Notes: generated by a model from the sequence alone, not told the origin. A stretch of 64,000 bases of DNA from Deltaproteobacteria bacterium (GCA_005879605.1 VBKE01000001.1:1-64000), one strand, 5' to 3'; shown: positions 1 to 8,833, counted from the stretch's first letter. Made by a program: numbers and translations.

Positions 1-200
1 CCTACTGTAGCGGCGTACAACTCTCCGACGAACACGCCGATCAATGCCCGTCCGACCGCCAATCGCAAACCCGTCAAAACAAAAGGCACCGTAGAAGGAG
101 CTACCACGCTTTTAAATATCTGCCACTGCGAAGCGCCAAAGCTTCTTGCCGCATCGACCAGACTGATCATCTGACTCTCCGTGGCGTTGCATTTCTGAGA
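1..200 (-). pseudogene. ABC transporter permease fragment (SsuC/TauC type)
   Basis: Translating the minus strand from about 200 to the window edge gives the cytoplasmic-loop and last-helices part of a nitrate/taurine/sulfonate-type ABC permease. It contains DAARSFGASQWQIFKSVV followed by PFVLTGLRLAVGRALIGVF and a conserved GELY. The loop is the EAA-type coupling helix that docks on the ATPase. A full permease is about 250 residues, with some 150 before this loop. Only about 240 bases separate the loop from the next gene's stop at 444, and the in-frame sequence there has no membrane segments. The gene is therefore N-terminally truncated, probably a pseudogene. Its C-terminus lies beyond the window. 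Confidence 0.7.
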
Positions 201-443
201 CACCCTTTCCAACTGAGGACCCAGACTTATTTGTTCTTCGCAGTTGACAGTTTGGACCGCATCGGAAAGAATTTCTCTGCTTGGCGGGCGTGTGATCGAC
301 TGGAGGGACGTATGGCGTTGTTGGGGAGCGGAGTCAAAGGCTGCGTATCGCCGGTCAGAGTATCGCCGATTTCGCGGCCTTTGGCGGTCAACTCAATTCA
401 GTTAAACTAACGGTTGTCCTCGGAGCGGTATGAGTCCCGCATA

Positions 444-2402
444 TTAATCGGCGCGACCGCCGCGGTAATCATAACCCACGCGCCAATAAAAGTATCCGAC
501 CGTATCTCCGTTCCTTTCGATGGACTCCCGGAAAACATCGCTGGTGCGAGAGAAATAACGGGCTAAGAGAGGATTCGATAGCGTGTCATGCCTGAAGTCG
601 ATCATGACCATCGTTCTGCCGACCTCTGCCGAGCTTGGGAACCAATATTCCCACATCAGACCTCGGCCGCCGAACAGGTGAGGTCCGCCCGCGTTTTGAA
701 ATCTATCCAGATCGAGCGGATCATCGTAGAAGGCTAGCTCGCTGGATATAAAATATTTGTCCATCCCGAAGATTAATGGTTGGGAGCCCGTTTCGTTTTC
801 CATTTTTCTCTCGATGACATCCACCTTTTCCCCCATGCTCTTCCATGGGCCAAAAAGCTGCTTCGATGACATCGGTCCAATGCCCGGCAGCCCGAGCGCA
901 AGATAATAGAACCATAGGCCGATAATCAGTAGGAGCGCGGCAGCCGTCGGCACCCAGACTCGCTCCATGAATGAGAATAGTGTGCGGGCTGTTTGACGCA
1001 GCGGCATGGCCATGTCTTGAGCGACCCAGGGGAGGCATGCAAGCCAGAGCGGTCCCGTCCAGTTGAGCCTTGGTGCGTGCTGGAGGCTATAAATAACAAA
1101 AAGCGAAAGGGGGACTAACGTGAACACTAGAGCGAATAGTCGTTGCCGGCGCTCGCCGGTCGGTGGCGAGAAAGGCGTTGAGAGCGCGGTTACCGAGTGG
1201 AAGAGCGTTTGAACCACTCCGGCGACACCCACCGGAGTGAGCAGCAGTAGAATCGAGCCGATCAACACAGGCAGGGAAAACTCTGCGGGGCCAGCCCATC
1301 TGTCTGACCCTTGAAAGATGAACGACGCCCAGCCGTTTTTCGCGTTCCACAACAGTACCGGAAAAAAAAGGGCCAACGACAGCAAGGCTGCAAAGTACGG
1401 CTCGCCCCGGCGCCACCATCTCCTTGACCGCTGGTCGAGTAGCAGATAAATCCCGGTGCTCAGACCCAGCAGTAGAATACTGTACTTCGACAGCATGCCC
1501 AGCCCCATGCATAGACCGACACCCCACCACGCACGGCCCTTTTGAGTCACCAAGGCCTGGTGGAGATAGTAGAGGCAACCCGCCCAAGCAGCCAAAAGCG
1601 GCGCGTCGGGCGTCATAAAAAAACCGAACCCAAAATAGATGGGCAGGAGGGTGAGCAATAACAGACAGCAGCACGCTGTTACCCTTGAGAAAAGGGAGCG
1701 GGTCCATTGAAACATGAACGCGGCGGCAACGGCCCAGGAGATCAGCGACGGAAGACGAACCGAGAGCTCCGACTTGCCCAGAAGATAGGTGGAAAGCCAT
1801 ATGAGCCAGGCGACCATGGGCGGATGATCCAGATAGCTCCAGTCCAGATGCTGTGCGTAGTTCCAATAATAGGCTTCTTCAGGGATCAGATTAATCGGGC
1901 CCATGCACGCCAGCCTTAAAAGGACGGTATAGGCAACGGCGGCTATGGCGAGCACCTGCCAACGGGACGGGGACGGACGCAGCCACGAGCCCGGAACAAA
2001 TACGATCAGCCCTAATCCGATCGACTGGGCGAGTTGGCCCACGAAGGCGGCGAGAAAGATCGCGACTTGGGGCGACCAGTTCCAGGCTCCCGTCAACTGA
2101 GCAAGCAAAGCACCTTGGAGCAGCAGCACAAGCACTGAGGTGATCAGCGCGCGGCCAACGATGGCACGCTTCGACGGAACATCGGAGTCGAATGAAACCG
2201 GTGCGCTTCGCATGAGCAACATGAAAGCCAACACGGCTCCAAATGAAAAGCCGAGTACATTTGCCGTCAAGATGTTTAAACGAGCTGTGGATAACCCTTG
2301 AAAGACCAAAAGGTTCAGGAGGTAACTTAATATTCCGACGGACGCCAAACGCGCCCAGTCGGACGCCGCGCTTGCGTCAAAGTTCCAGTTGGTTCGATTC
2401 AT
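444..2402 (-). CDS. GtrA-like/GT39 membrane glycosyltransferase (ArnT/PMT type)
   Basis: A 652-residue polytopic membrane protein. Residues about 15-135 form four hydrophobic helices resembling a GtrA-like flippase domain. From about 150 onward it matches family 39 glycosyltransferases (PMT_2/ArnT), which move a sugar from a polyprenyl-phosphate donor onto lipid or protein outside the inner membrane. The diagnostic loop is PEEAYYWNYAQHLDW followed by YLDHPPMVAW at residues about 173-200, where the acidic pair and the DHPP motif bind donor and metal. Many further helices follow, then a soluble C-terminal tail. It stands alone, divergent from the DUF1989 gene. The acceptor cannot be told from sequence. 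The GT39 assignment is firm; the GtrA part is an inference. Confidence 0.85.
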   Translation of the reverse strand: MNRTNWNFDASAASDWARLASVGILSYLLNLLVFQGLSTARLNILTANVLGFSFGAVLAFMLLMRSAPVSFDSDVPSKRAIVGRALITSVLVLLLQGALLAQLTGAWNWSPQVAIFLAAFVGQLAQSIGLGLIVFVPGSWLRPSPSRWQVLAIAAVAYTVLLRLACMGPINLIPEEAYYWNYAQHLDWSYLDHPPMVAWLIWLSTYLLGKSELSVRLPSLISWAVAAAFMFQWTRSLFSRVTACCCLLLLTLLPIYFGFGFFMTPDAPLLAAWAGCLYYLHQALVTQKGRAWWGVGLCMGLGMLSKYSILLLGLSTGIYLLLDQRSRRWWRRGEPYFAALLSLALFFPVLLWNAKNGWASFIFQGSDRWAGPAEFSLPVLIGSILLLLTPVGVAGVVQTLFHSVTALSTPFSPPTGERRQRLFALVFTLVPLSLFVIYSLQHAPRLNWTGPLWLACLPWVAQDMAMPLRQTARTLFSFMERVWVPTAAALLLIIGLWFYYLALGLPGIGPMSSKQLFGPWKSMGEKVDVIERKMENETGSQPLIFGMDKYFISSELAFYDDPLDLDRFQNAGGPHLFGGRGLMWEYWFPSSAEVGRTMVMIDFRHDTLSNPLLARYFSRTSDVFRESIERNGDTVGYFYWRVGYDYRGGRAD

Positions 2403-2664
2403 GCGAACGCCTTGCGCTCGAGATTGATGCCGCTTCGTTGATCGTTAATAAATCGCCCGTAGCATCTCTCGCCACCGACAAGCGTGACGGCGAAATTTAA
2501 CACACTTATCATCTCTCTTGATATTCTTCCACCACCGCAGGCCGGGCGTCGGGTTCAGCGAAGGACGCGGAGACAATCCGGAATGCGTTTCGGTGATTGA
2601 TGTTGTCTACTCGGAGTGAAACAATTAGCCTGCTTGACGGGCGTGTACTGAAAACGGAGATCGT

Positions 2665-3303
2665 ATGGCGTCGTTGCAGAGTGAAGTCGTGCCGAAAAAT
2701 TCCGGTGCGGCCTTTGAGATGAGAAGGGGACAGAGGCTGCGAGTCGCCGGCAAGAGCATCGTCGACTTCGTCGCCTTTAACCTGCGCGATTTAAACGAGC
2801 GATTCGATCAAGCGAGAACAAAGACGAATCAGGTGAAAATCTTCATCAGCACCGGCGACGCGTTATTCTCGAAGCGGAACAATCCAATGCTGACAATCGT
2901 TGAAGATACCTTCACGGAAGGGCGGCACGATCTGCAGAAGGGGATGTGCAGCCGGAAGCGCTTCGAAATGGTGGCGCAGGGGACGGCTAAGCGGGTGTTT
3001 GCTGAAGGAGTCGATATCAATCCCAAAAAGCCGGAGGAAATCCCCGATCACGGCTGCTGGGAGAATCTCAGCGAGGCGGTGAAGCCATGGAATATCTCGC
3101 CGGACGATGTGCCGAGCCCGTTTAATATCTTTCAGTGCATGCGCATCGATCCCGAGACGGGCATGATGTACGACACGATGATTCGTCCGAAGGATGAAGC
3201 GCACGTAGATTTCCGAGCGGAAATGGATTGTCTTGTGGCGGTCAGCGCTTGTCCGGAATCGGGAAGAGGACAGGCGATTAGGGTCGAGATATTTGACGAT
3301 TAG
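2665..3303 (+). CDS. DUF1989 urea-carboxylase-associated family protein
   Basis: A 212-residue soluble protein of the DUF1989 family, whose members often sit beside urea carboxylase, allophanate hydrolase and amino-compound ABC transporters. The biochemical activity of the family is not settled. Family hallmarks visible here are DFVAFNLRDLNERFDQART near residue 35-55, where substrate or metal residues cluster, and HDLQKGMCS near residue 90, carrying the conserved His and Cys. A later segment, IPDHGCWENL then SPFNIFQ, is also typical. The paralogue at 9592-10215 on the other strand shares these blocks. The ATG at 2665 follows a purine-rich GGAGAT. It is monocistronic and divergent from the glycosyltransferase gene. 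Confidence 0.85.
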   Translation: MASLQSEVVPKNSGAAFEMRRGQRLRVAGKSIVDFVAFNLRDLNERFDQARTKTNQVKIFISTGDALFSKRNNPMLTIVEDTFTEGRHDLQKGMCSRKRFEMVAQGTAKRVFAEGVDINPKKPEEIPDHGCWENLSEAVKPWNISPDDVPSPFNIFQCMRIDPETGMMYDTMIRPKDEAHVDFRAEMDCLVAVSACPESGRGQAIRVEIFDD

Positions 3304-3349
3304 TGTCTCACGTCGTTATCTACTACAGCTTGAGCGAAAAGTAAGTCAC

Positions 3350-3434
3350 GTCATGCCCACGAAAAGCGAGCATCCTGGGTCGTTCTGGACAATCCAAGAA
3401 CACAAAGACTGGATTCCCGCTGGCGTGATAATGA
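3350..3434. repeat. Short palindromic dispersed-type repeat (about 85 bp)
   Basis: The stretch begins with CGTCATGCCCACGAAAAGCG and ends with GGCGTGATAATGACG. The two ends are imperfect inverted repeats of about 25 bases around a unique centre. Elements with this layout, opening GTCATGCCC and closing with a GGATTCCCGC...ATGAC arm, are commonly dispersed in bacterial genomes as REP/MITE-like units. It lies in the convergent gap between the DUF1989 gene and the Ldh gene, so it may also work as a bidirectional transcription end. Only one copy is in the window. Confidence 0.5.
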
Positions 3435-3513
3435 CGGAAGGATAGGTAGATCGGCTCTCCATTAAACATTTTTGAAATCGCACGGCTTGAAGCCGGGGAG
3501 AGTGGGATAGTTG

Positions 3514-4581
3514 TCAAAGAGCCTTGGGGATGTTCCCTACGCCAAGCGTAGTCGCCAATTTTTTTAATTCGGTCCACGCTCCTTCGTCAACCTCTACGCC
3601 TTCTTTAATTTGTCGCGCCTCGTTTTTTCGCCCCTGCTCGCCCGGCAAAAGAATTTCTTTGACTCCTGGAGCTGTCTTTCGCGATTTTACGAAGGAAACG
3701 AGTTCATCGATTCGATCCAGAAATTCATCAAGCGGCTGGAATTCCTCTACGGCGATCGCTTGAAGAAAGACTCCGTTGATGCCGTGGCCGCCTTTTTCCC
3801 ACCAATTTTTGGCCAAGCCGTTGCCTGACAGTAGACCGCCAAGAATCTCGGTGATCAGGGCGACGCCTGAACCTTTGTAGCCGCCAAAGGGTAAAAAGAC
3901 GCCGCGCGGCGGACCACGGAAAGCTTTGAAATCGTTTGTCGGGTTGCCGCGCCCGTCGAGCATGACGCCGTCGGGAATGGTTTCTTTTCTCGCCACCTGT
4001 TTTTGGATCTCGCCCATGCTCATGGACGCTGTGGCAAAATCGAGGATGATATGCCGGCCGTTTCTCGCGGGTATGCCGAAGGCCATCGGATTGGTCCCGA
4101 CGATGCGTTCCATGCCGCCGTAGAGAGTGGTCGTGCCTGAGCCGACGCTTACGGCGCCCATTCCGATCAGGCCTGCTTCGGTCGCCATCTCCATGTAGTC
4201 TGCGAGCCGTCCAGTATGGCTGGCGCGGCGAAGAGAGACAACTCCGACGCCGTGTTCTTTGGCTTTCGCAATTGCCAATCCCATTCCCATTCGAGCAACA
4301 ACCTGGCCGATGTAGTGATTGCCATCGATCACGGCCGTTGTTTTGCCGTCGCGCAGGACCTTGGGGTTTTCACGGATGTTTATGGTGCCATTCTGAATAA
4401 ACGATAAATACTGGGGAATGCGAGTCACTCCATGTCCTGGATACCCACGCAGCTCTGCTTTGACGAGAAGCTCGGCGACGAGCTTCGAGTCAGCTTGCGG
4501 CATGCCGCCAGTTGAGAGCAGTTGTTCGCTAAAGCTTAGTAGTTCGTTGTGATCAAGTCTGGGCACGGAACAATCCTTCAA
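3514..4581 (-). CDS. Ldh family NAD(P)-dependent oxidoreductase (malate/L-lactate dehydrogenase type)
   Basis: A 355-residue member of the malate/L-lactate/ureidoglycolate dehydrogenase family (Ldh_2), cytosolic enzymes that oxidise 2-hydroxyacids with NAD(P) and do not use a Rossmann fold. Typical blocks are the N-terminal helical region, SKLVAELLVKAELRGYPGHG near residue 37 with the conserved GHG-type loop, the VSLRRASHTGRL active-site segment around 120 with its histidine, DFATASMS near 200, and GGYKGSGVALITEILGG around 250. Length matches the family. It is the last gene of a probable minus-strand run with the hydrolase and binding-protein genes upstream, separated by a hairpin pair. The substrate is unknown; the context suggests a carboxylate or aromatic breakdown product. 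Confidence 0.88.
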   Translation of the reverse strand: MKDCSVPRLDHNELLSFSEQLLSTGGMPQADSKLVAELLVKAELRGYPGHGVTRIPQYLSFIQNGTINIRENPKVLRDGKTTAVIDGNHYIGQVVARMGMGLAIAKAKEHGVGVVSLRRASHTGRLADYMEMATEAGLIGMGAVSVGSGTTTLYGGMERIVGTNPMAFGIPARNGRHIILDFATASMSMGEIQKQVARKETIPDGVMLDGRGNPTNDFKAFRGPPRGVFLPFGGYKGSGVALITEILGGLLSGNGLAKNWWEKGGHGINGVFLQAIAVEEFQPLDEFLDRIDELVSFVKSRKTAPGVKEILLPGEQGRKNEARQIKEGVEVDEGAWTELKKLATTLGVGNIPKAL

Positions 4582-4633
4582 CGAGATTATTTCTGATAGC
4601 GGTCCAATTTGATTTCGACAACGCGGCTATGGT

Positions 4634-4684
4634 ACGGGCAAGCCCCCGTGCTTGCCCGTTTTGGGCGACCAGAGGGGGTCGCCC
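4634..4684. repeat. Tandem perfect hairpins
   Basis: Two stem-loops lie side by side. The first pairs ACGGGCAAGC (4634-4643) with GCTTGCCCGT (4650-4659), a perfect 10-bp stem with a 6-base loop. The second pairs GGGCGACC (4663-4670) with GGTCGCCC (4677-4684), a perfect 8-bp stem. Neither has a clear U-tract on either strand, so a REP-like dispersed element fits better than a simple intrinsic terminator. It separates the hydrolase gene from the Ldh gene. Confidence 0.6.
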
Positions 4685-4714
4685 CGACAATTTTCGCGAA
4701 ACTGAACCCCTAAC

Positions 4715-5587
4715 CTATTTCTGGACAGGGAAGTAGCGCGCCAGCCACTCGGAGACGATGCGCGTTAAACGCGGATTTTCTTCGTTGAACGTGAAGTGGT
4801 CGACGTCGGACAGCAAATGCAGTTCAGCCGGCTGTCCCGCGCGCTTGAACATTTCGATCGATTCATAGGTCGGAGTTACCGAATCGTTGGCACTGTGCAA
4901 CAGCAGCAGCGGCCGGGGTGAAATGTTACCGACCTGATCGTCGGCGCGAAAATCGTTCATGCTCTGCGCCGTCTCGGCGGGAAATTCCATGATGGAGCCT
5001 GCGCTCATATTGCGGCGCAGCCGTTCGGGAATGGGCACGATATCGTAGCGCGGTACCATCAGCGACTTGCCCGTGCGCTCGCGGTGGCGTTTCCCTTCTT
5101 CCAACATGTTAGTGAAGCGAGCCCACGCCTCGGGCGTCGGATGCTGGCCGCGAAACTTGCGTTCGCCGTTTCCCCAACCGCCGCAAGAAATCACGGCGGC
5201 GACGCGCTGGTCCGCGCCTCCTGTGAATACGGCCACCGCGGCGCCGAAGCTGCTGCCTACCAAAGCGATGCGATTGGGATCCACTTCTGGACGCGTGGCG
5301 AGGTACGTGATGGCGTTGCGCGTGTCGGCCACCTGATCGAGGCAGATAATTCGGCCGTGCTCGCCTTCGCTTTCGCCGCAGCCCCTGAAATCGATGCGCA
5401 GCGTGACGTAGCCCCACTGGGTAAATTGCTTGGCGACAACGGTCTGCCCCTGGCCGTCTTTGTTGCCGCCGAAGCCGTGCAGTACCACAAACGCCGGCCG
5501 GCGCTCGCCGGGACGGAGATCCTCCGGAGTGTTCACTATGCCGGCCAGCTTTAGTCCATCTGATTGAAAACTAATTTTCTCTTCCAT
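4715..5587 (-). CDS. Alpha/beta hydrolase (prolyl-oligopeptidase-like or acyl esterase)
   Basis: A 290-residue cytosolic alpha/beta hydrolase. The oxyanion-hole region is VVLHGFGGNKDGQGQ (residues about 33-48), the nucleophile elbow is VGSSFGAAVA (serine near residue 113), the acid lies near HSANDSVTP (about 232), and the catalytic histidine is in LLSDVDHFTF (about 262). The fold is that of S9/dienelactone-type hydrolases without an N-terminal propeller. It starts 12 bases downstream of the binding-protein gene, so the two are probably co-transcribed. The substrate is presumably an ester or C-C-bonded compound linked to whatever the binding protein recognises; this is an inference. Confidence 0.88.
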   Translation of the reverse strand: MEEKISFQSDGLKLAGIVNTPEDLRPGERRPAFVVLHGFGGNKDGQGQTVVAKQFTQWGYVTLRIDFRGCGESEGEHGRIICLDQVADTRNAITYLATRPEVDPNRIALVGSSFGAAVAVFTGGADQRVAAVISCGGWGNGERKFRGQHPTPEAWARFTNMLEEGKRHRERTGKSLMVPRYDIVPIPERLRRNMSAGSIMEFPAETAQSMNDFRADDQVGNISPRPLLLLHSANDSVTPTYESIEMFKRAGQPAELHLLSDVDHFTFNEENPRLTRIVSEWLARYFPVQK

Positions 5588-5599
5588 CGCCGTCGCTCC

Positions 5600-6649
5600 T
5601 TAGCTCTTTTTTTCTTTCAGCAGAAGGTCGCCGCCCCAGATCTCTTTCAGGAAGCCACTTTTCTCCAGGTTTTCCGCAAAACTATTATCGTAGACTTCTT
5701 GGGGTTTTCTTCTTATCTGGGTTCCCGCCTGGCGCTCCGCCTCCACCGCCTCTGCCACGGCGTCTCCCGGCACTACCATGCGGCGATTTACCAGGGATTT
5801 GGCGTAGGCTTCATAGGCGGACTGCAGGACCTCCTGATCATTCAAGTTGAGGACCTTCGCCAAGGCGGCCTTGCCTTTCTCCGGATTCTTCTCGACGAAG
5901 TTAACGGACTCTGCCAGGGCTGCGACAAAACGCTGGACTAAGACCGGCCGCTCTTTCAAGCTTTTGAAGTTCGTAAATATCGAGCTGTAGACGGCCGGGG
6001 CATTCAGCTCGTTGAGGTTGTAGATTATAGCGAAACCGTCTCTTTTCGCATGAACATCCAAGGGAGGCGTGAGAAGGACGGCCTGGACCAGACCCTGCAA
6101 CATGGCGTTGTAGGGCTCGAGTTGGCCCGTGCCGCCAATGTGAACGAGCTTGACATCCTGCGTTGTCAGATTGAATTTTTTTAGCACTGCTTTGGCGAGT
6201 TGGTCCGTCAGCCCTCCGGGGCGGGCGACCGCGATGCTTTTACCCTTCAGGTCCGCGGGTCTTTTAATATCTTTACGCCCCACTAGCACCCATGGGAGGC
6301 CTACCAGCGGCGATCCCACGAGCTTAGCCTCGGCGCCCGCAGCCACGCGGGGAATCATGGCATCGGCGGAGCAATAGACGAACTGTATTTCGTCGGCGGC
6401 CAGGGCCGCGAGGCTTACAATTCCGCCTCGAAGCACAACGTACTCGACTTTGATGCCGTATTTGTCGAACAGGCCGTTGAACAACGCGCTGTAAAAGTGA
6501 ATGAAGCCGCCGGTGATCGCGCAGGTGCCGACGCGCGCCGGTACCGGCGCTTCACCGGCTTTGGGAAGATAGGGATTGGCCCCGGCCGATCCTGCCGTAA
6601 GTGACAGGGTTATGGCGAAAATCCAAGTGTACCCAGGCGTTTTTTTCAT
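5600..6649 (-). CDS. Orphan ABC transporter substrate-binding protein (NMT1/SsuA-like)
   Basis: A 349-residue periplasmic binding protein with a Sec signal (MKKTPGYTWIFAITLSLTAG, cleavage near ASAN-like GANPYLP). Type-II periplasmic-binding-protein features follow: FYSALFNGLFDKYGIKVEYV, a small-domain segment LAADEIQFVYCSADAMI, the hinge PADLKGKSIAVARPGG, and a C-terminal helical part. Relatives bind sulfonates, thiamine precursors or aromatic carboxylates. No permease or ATPase gene is adjacent; the only ABC-permease remnant is the fragment at the window start. The downstream hydrolase starts 12 bases away, which suggests a binding-protein/catabolic pair. Confidence 0.85.
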   Translation of the reverse strand: MKKTPGYTWIFAITLSLTAGSAGANPYLPKAGEAPVPARVGTCAITGGFIHFYSALFNGLFDKYGIKVEYVVLRGGIVSLAALAADEIQFVYCSADAMIPRVAAGAEAKLVGSPLVGLPWVLVGRKDIKRPADLKGKSIAVARPGGLTDQLAKAVLKKFNLTTQDVKLVHIGGTGQLEPYNAMLQGLVQAVLLTPPLDVHAKRDGFAIIYNLNELNAPAVYSSIFTNFKSLKERPVLVQRFVAALAESVNFVEKNPEKGKAALAKVLNLNDQEVLQSAYEAYAKSLVNRRMVVPGDAVAEAVEAERQAGTQIRRKPQEVYDNSFAENLEKSGFLKEIWGGDLLLKEKKS

Positions 6650-6705
6650 TCCGTCGTTAGGCTGAAGTCAGAGCGACCCAGGTTCCGACACTTAAGCTGC
6701 ATGAT

Positions 6706-7524
6706 TCAACGCGCAATCTGAAACTGAATAATCTCCCGTGGCGCTTTCTGGTAGACCTCGAGCCCGCTATCCTCGCTCATTCCGCCTTCGATCGACAACA
6801 TGCGCGCGCGCACGGAGACACGCAGGGGCGAGACGTCAAACGGATAGGGATCGAAGCGCACCGCGTTGCCGTCAGGAACAATGCGCAGCTCAACTTCCTC
6901 GGTGCTGTCGTAAGCGACGCGCACAGGCGCGATGCTATATTCCTTGAACTGGCTGTCGGACGCATAACCGTCACAGCAAAAGTAAAGCGACAATAGATCA
7001 AAGATCTGCAACGCGCGGTAGTTATACGCCAGCTCGTTTTCGAAACCGGGATTGCCCGCTGCCAGCTCCTGCTTGTACTCCTCTTGTTTTCTCTCCAACT
7101 CTTTTTTGACGGCTTGCACTTCAGGACTTCGTTCCCGAAGCCTCATGGACGGTTGAGTAAAGACGTTGTAACGATTTTGCCAGAGTCCGGTTCGGTGCAT
7201 GGAAACCAGCAAGCCGGCATACGGATCGTGCGAGCGCACCCAATCGACGTTCCTGCCGTAGGCTTGGAGCTCGATGGCCTCAAACGACGGCACCTCCTCA
7301 CGGTGCGCGTAGGGGCGGCCTTTTTGGACATTGATCGGCGGGTTGCCTTCAAATTCTCGGTAGCCGCTGTCGTGAAACGTCGTCGCGAACACCATGGTCT
7401 TGTAAGGACGTAATTGTGAAAACCGCTCGTTCCCCCAATGCGCTGCAAATTGCGCCGAAAGCTCCGCGTGATCTTCTTGCGTGCTGACAAAGCAGCGCCC
7501 GTCTTTTAATTCTCGTACGACCAT
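6706..7524 (-). CDS. DUF3891 family protein
   Basis: A 272-residue soluble protein of the DUF3891 family. The N-terminus, LKDGRCFVSTQEDHAELSAQ, places the family's conserved His early. A second histidine/aspartate block, TTFHDSGYREFEGNP near residue 48, and VSMHRTGLWQNRY near residue 107 complete a layout reminiscent of metal-dependent phosphohydrolase (HD-like) folds. The enzymatic role of the family is not established, so the HD-like idea is an inference. Its start follows GGAGGGAGC. The binding-protein gene follows downstream with a 56-base gap, so they may form one transcription unit. Confidence 0.8.
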   Translation of the reverse strand: MVVRELKDGRCFVSTQEDHAELSAQFAAHWGNERFSQLRPYKTMVFATTFHDSGYREFEGNPPINVQKGRPYAHREEVPSFEAIELQAYGRNVDWVRSHDPYAGLLVSMHRTGLWQNRYNVFTQPSMRLRERSPEVQAVKKELERKQEEYKQELAAGNPGFENELAYNYRALQIFDLLSLYFCCDGYASDSQFKEYSIAPVRVAYDSTEEVELRIVPDGNAVRFDPYPFDVSPLRVSVRARMLSIEGGMSEDSGLEVYQKAPREIIQFQIAR

Positions 7525-7609
7525 TTTGCTCCCTCCTATGTTGAAACTGCTCCATCCGAACTCTCGCTTTTACTTAAAACCCAAAACTCGGAACGCGAAA
7601 CCATTTTCC

Positions 7610-8833
7610 TTATCCCCACGGGCCCAGGAAAGGTTCACCCATGTAAGCATTCGAATCCCCATCAAGCAGTTCCGGCCAATCCTTCAGGCTCCGCGGCTTT
7701 CTGGACTCCTTCGGTCGCGGCTTTCCCTCCCAGCCGATCTGTTCCATCGCGTAATAGAGTTGGATACAGTGACCGTCCGGGTCAAAAACATGGGCCGCAT
7801 AGTCGATGCCCGGGTGAAGCTCGGGCGGTATCGCGTCCGTGACTCTCACGTCGTGCGCTTGCAAAAACTTTACGGCTTCCCGCAGTTGTCGGTAGTTGGC
7901 GAGCTGCAGTCCAAACGCGGCGCATTTCGAATGAGAGCTGAGACCGAGAACTTCCCGGAGCGCGAGCGGGAAAAGCGCCAAAGAGTGATGCTCCGTGTTG
8001 CAGCGCAGGAACAAGCAGCGGTGCCCGTTCCAGATGATTTCCTCGGTCAGCGTGAAGCCCAAGGTGTCACGGTAAAATACTTCGGCGGCTTCGAGATTCT
8101 CCACGAAAAGATTGACCGGCCCGAGGCGCACAGTCTTGAAGGGACGCGGCAGCAAAATGCCATCTACATCGTACCTGGCCGGAAGCCGCTCAAGATGGCG
8201 GTAGCCTGATTGCAAATCTACGTTCTTGGCTAACGCATCTTGGACTTCCTGTTGTTCCGAGATCTGGGGTAGAGGGGGCGGCTCATTGAAGCCCCGGTCG
8301 TACATGACCCTCGGCTTGCTGTGGCCGTTCCAGCCGATTTGCTCGATACCATAATACAGCTCGTTCTGGTGGCCGTCCGGATCAAAAAGGTAGGTGTGCC
8401 AGTTAGATCCGGGCATGTCGCGGCCCGACCGCTGAATCTTGATGTTGCGTTCCCGGAACCATTTGATACCTTCACCGACCTCCTGCAAGCTTCCGACCTG
8501 CCAGGTGATTTGATTGACGGTGATACCCGGCTTTTCACTTCGGCCCAGTGCATCGCGCACCCGCTTGGGGAATAACACCATCGCATGGTGATCCGTGCCG
8601 TATCGGGTGAAGTAACCGTTAGGATCTCCCAGACCCGCGACCTGGTCGGGGCTCTTTGCGCGCTTTGAATAGTCCATCACGTCGGAGATGCGAAATCCCA
8701 GGAGATCGACGTAGAAACGCACGCCTTCATCCATATTGACGAGATTGAACCCGAAATGACCCAGGCGACGAATCTTGAAGGGCTGACGCAGAAGAACTCC
8801 GCCGACATTGAACGCGCCGTTCGAGGCTGGCAT
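7610..8833 (-). CDS. Two-domain VOC (type I extradiol-dioxygenase-like) protein
   Basis: A 407-residue protein of two vicinal-oxygen-chelate domains (residues about 20-170 and 225-370), the architecture of catechol 2,3-dioxygenase-type ring-cleavage enzymes. Domain 1 has LGHFGFNLVNMDEGVRFY, TDHHAMVLF and DPDGHQNELYYG, keeping the first-strand His and last-strand Glu; the middle-strand ligand position reads NQITWQV rather than HH. Domain 2 starts LGPVNLF, has CAAFGLQL at the middle strand and HCIQLYY where Glu is expected, so it appears metal-free. Classical enzymes keep the C-terminal site; here the N-terminal one is better preserved. The product may therefore be a divergent dioxygenase, a lyase or a binding protein. 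An AGGAGGTG site precedes the ATG. Confidence 0.8.
   Translation of the reverse strand: MPASNGAFNVGGVLLRQPFKIRRLGHFGFNLVNMDEGVRFYVDLLGFRISDVMDYSKRAKSPDQVAGLGDPNGYFTRYGTDHHAMVLFPKRVRDALGRSEKPGITVNQITWQVGSLQEVGEGIKWFRERNIKIQRSGRDMPGSNWHTYLFDPDGHQNELYYGIEQIGWNGHSKPRVMYDRGFNEPPPLPQISEQQEVQDALAKNVDLQSGYRHLERLPARYDVDGILLPRPFKTVRLGPVNLFVENLEAAEVFYRDTLGFTLTEEIIWNGHRCLFLRCNTEHHSLALFPLALREVLGLSSHSKCAAFGLQLANYRQLREAVKFLQAHDVRVTDAIPPELHPGIDYAAHVFDPDGHCIQLYYAMEQIGWEGKPRPKESRKPRSLKDWPELLDGDSNAYMGEPFLGPWG

Noticed and set aside
1087-1866. Long open frame inside the glycosyltransferase gene
   Set aside because: It is a shadow in another frame of a gene with clear GT39 motifs, and it is rich in improbable residue runs.
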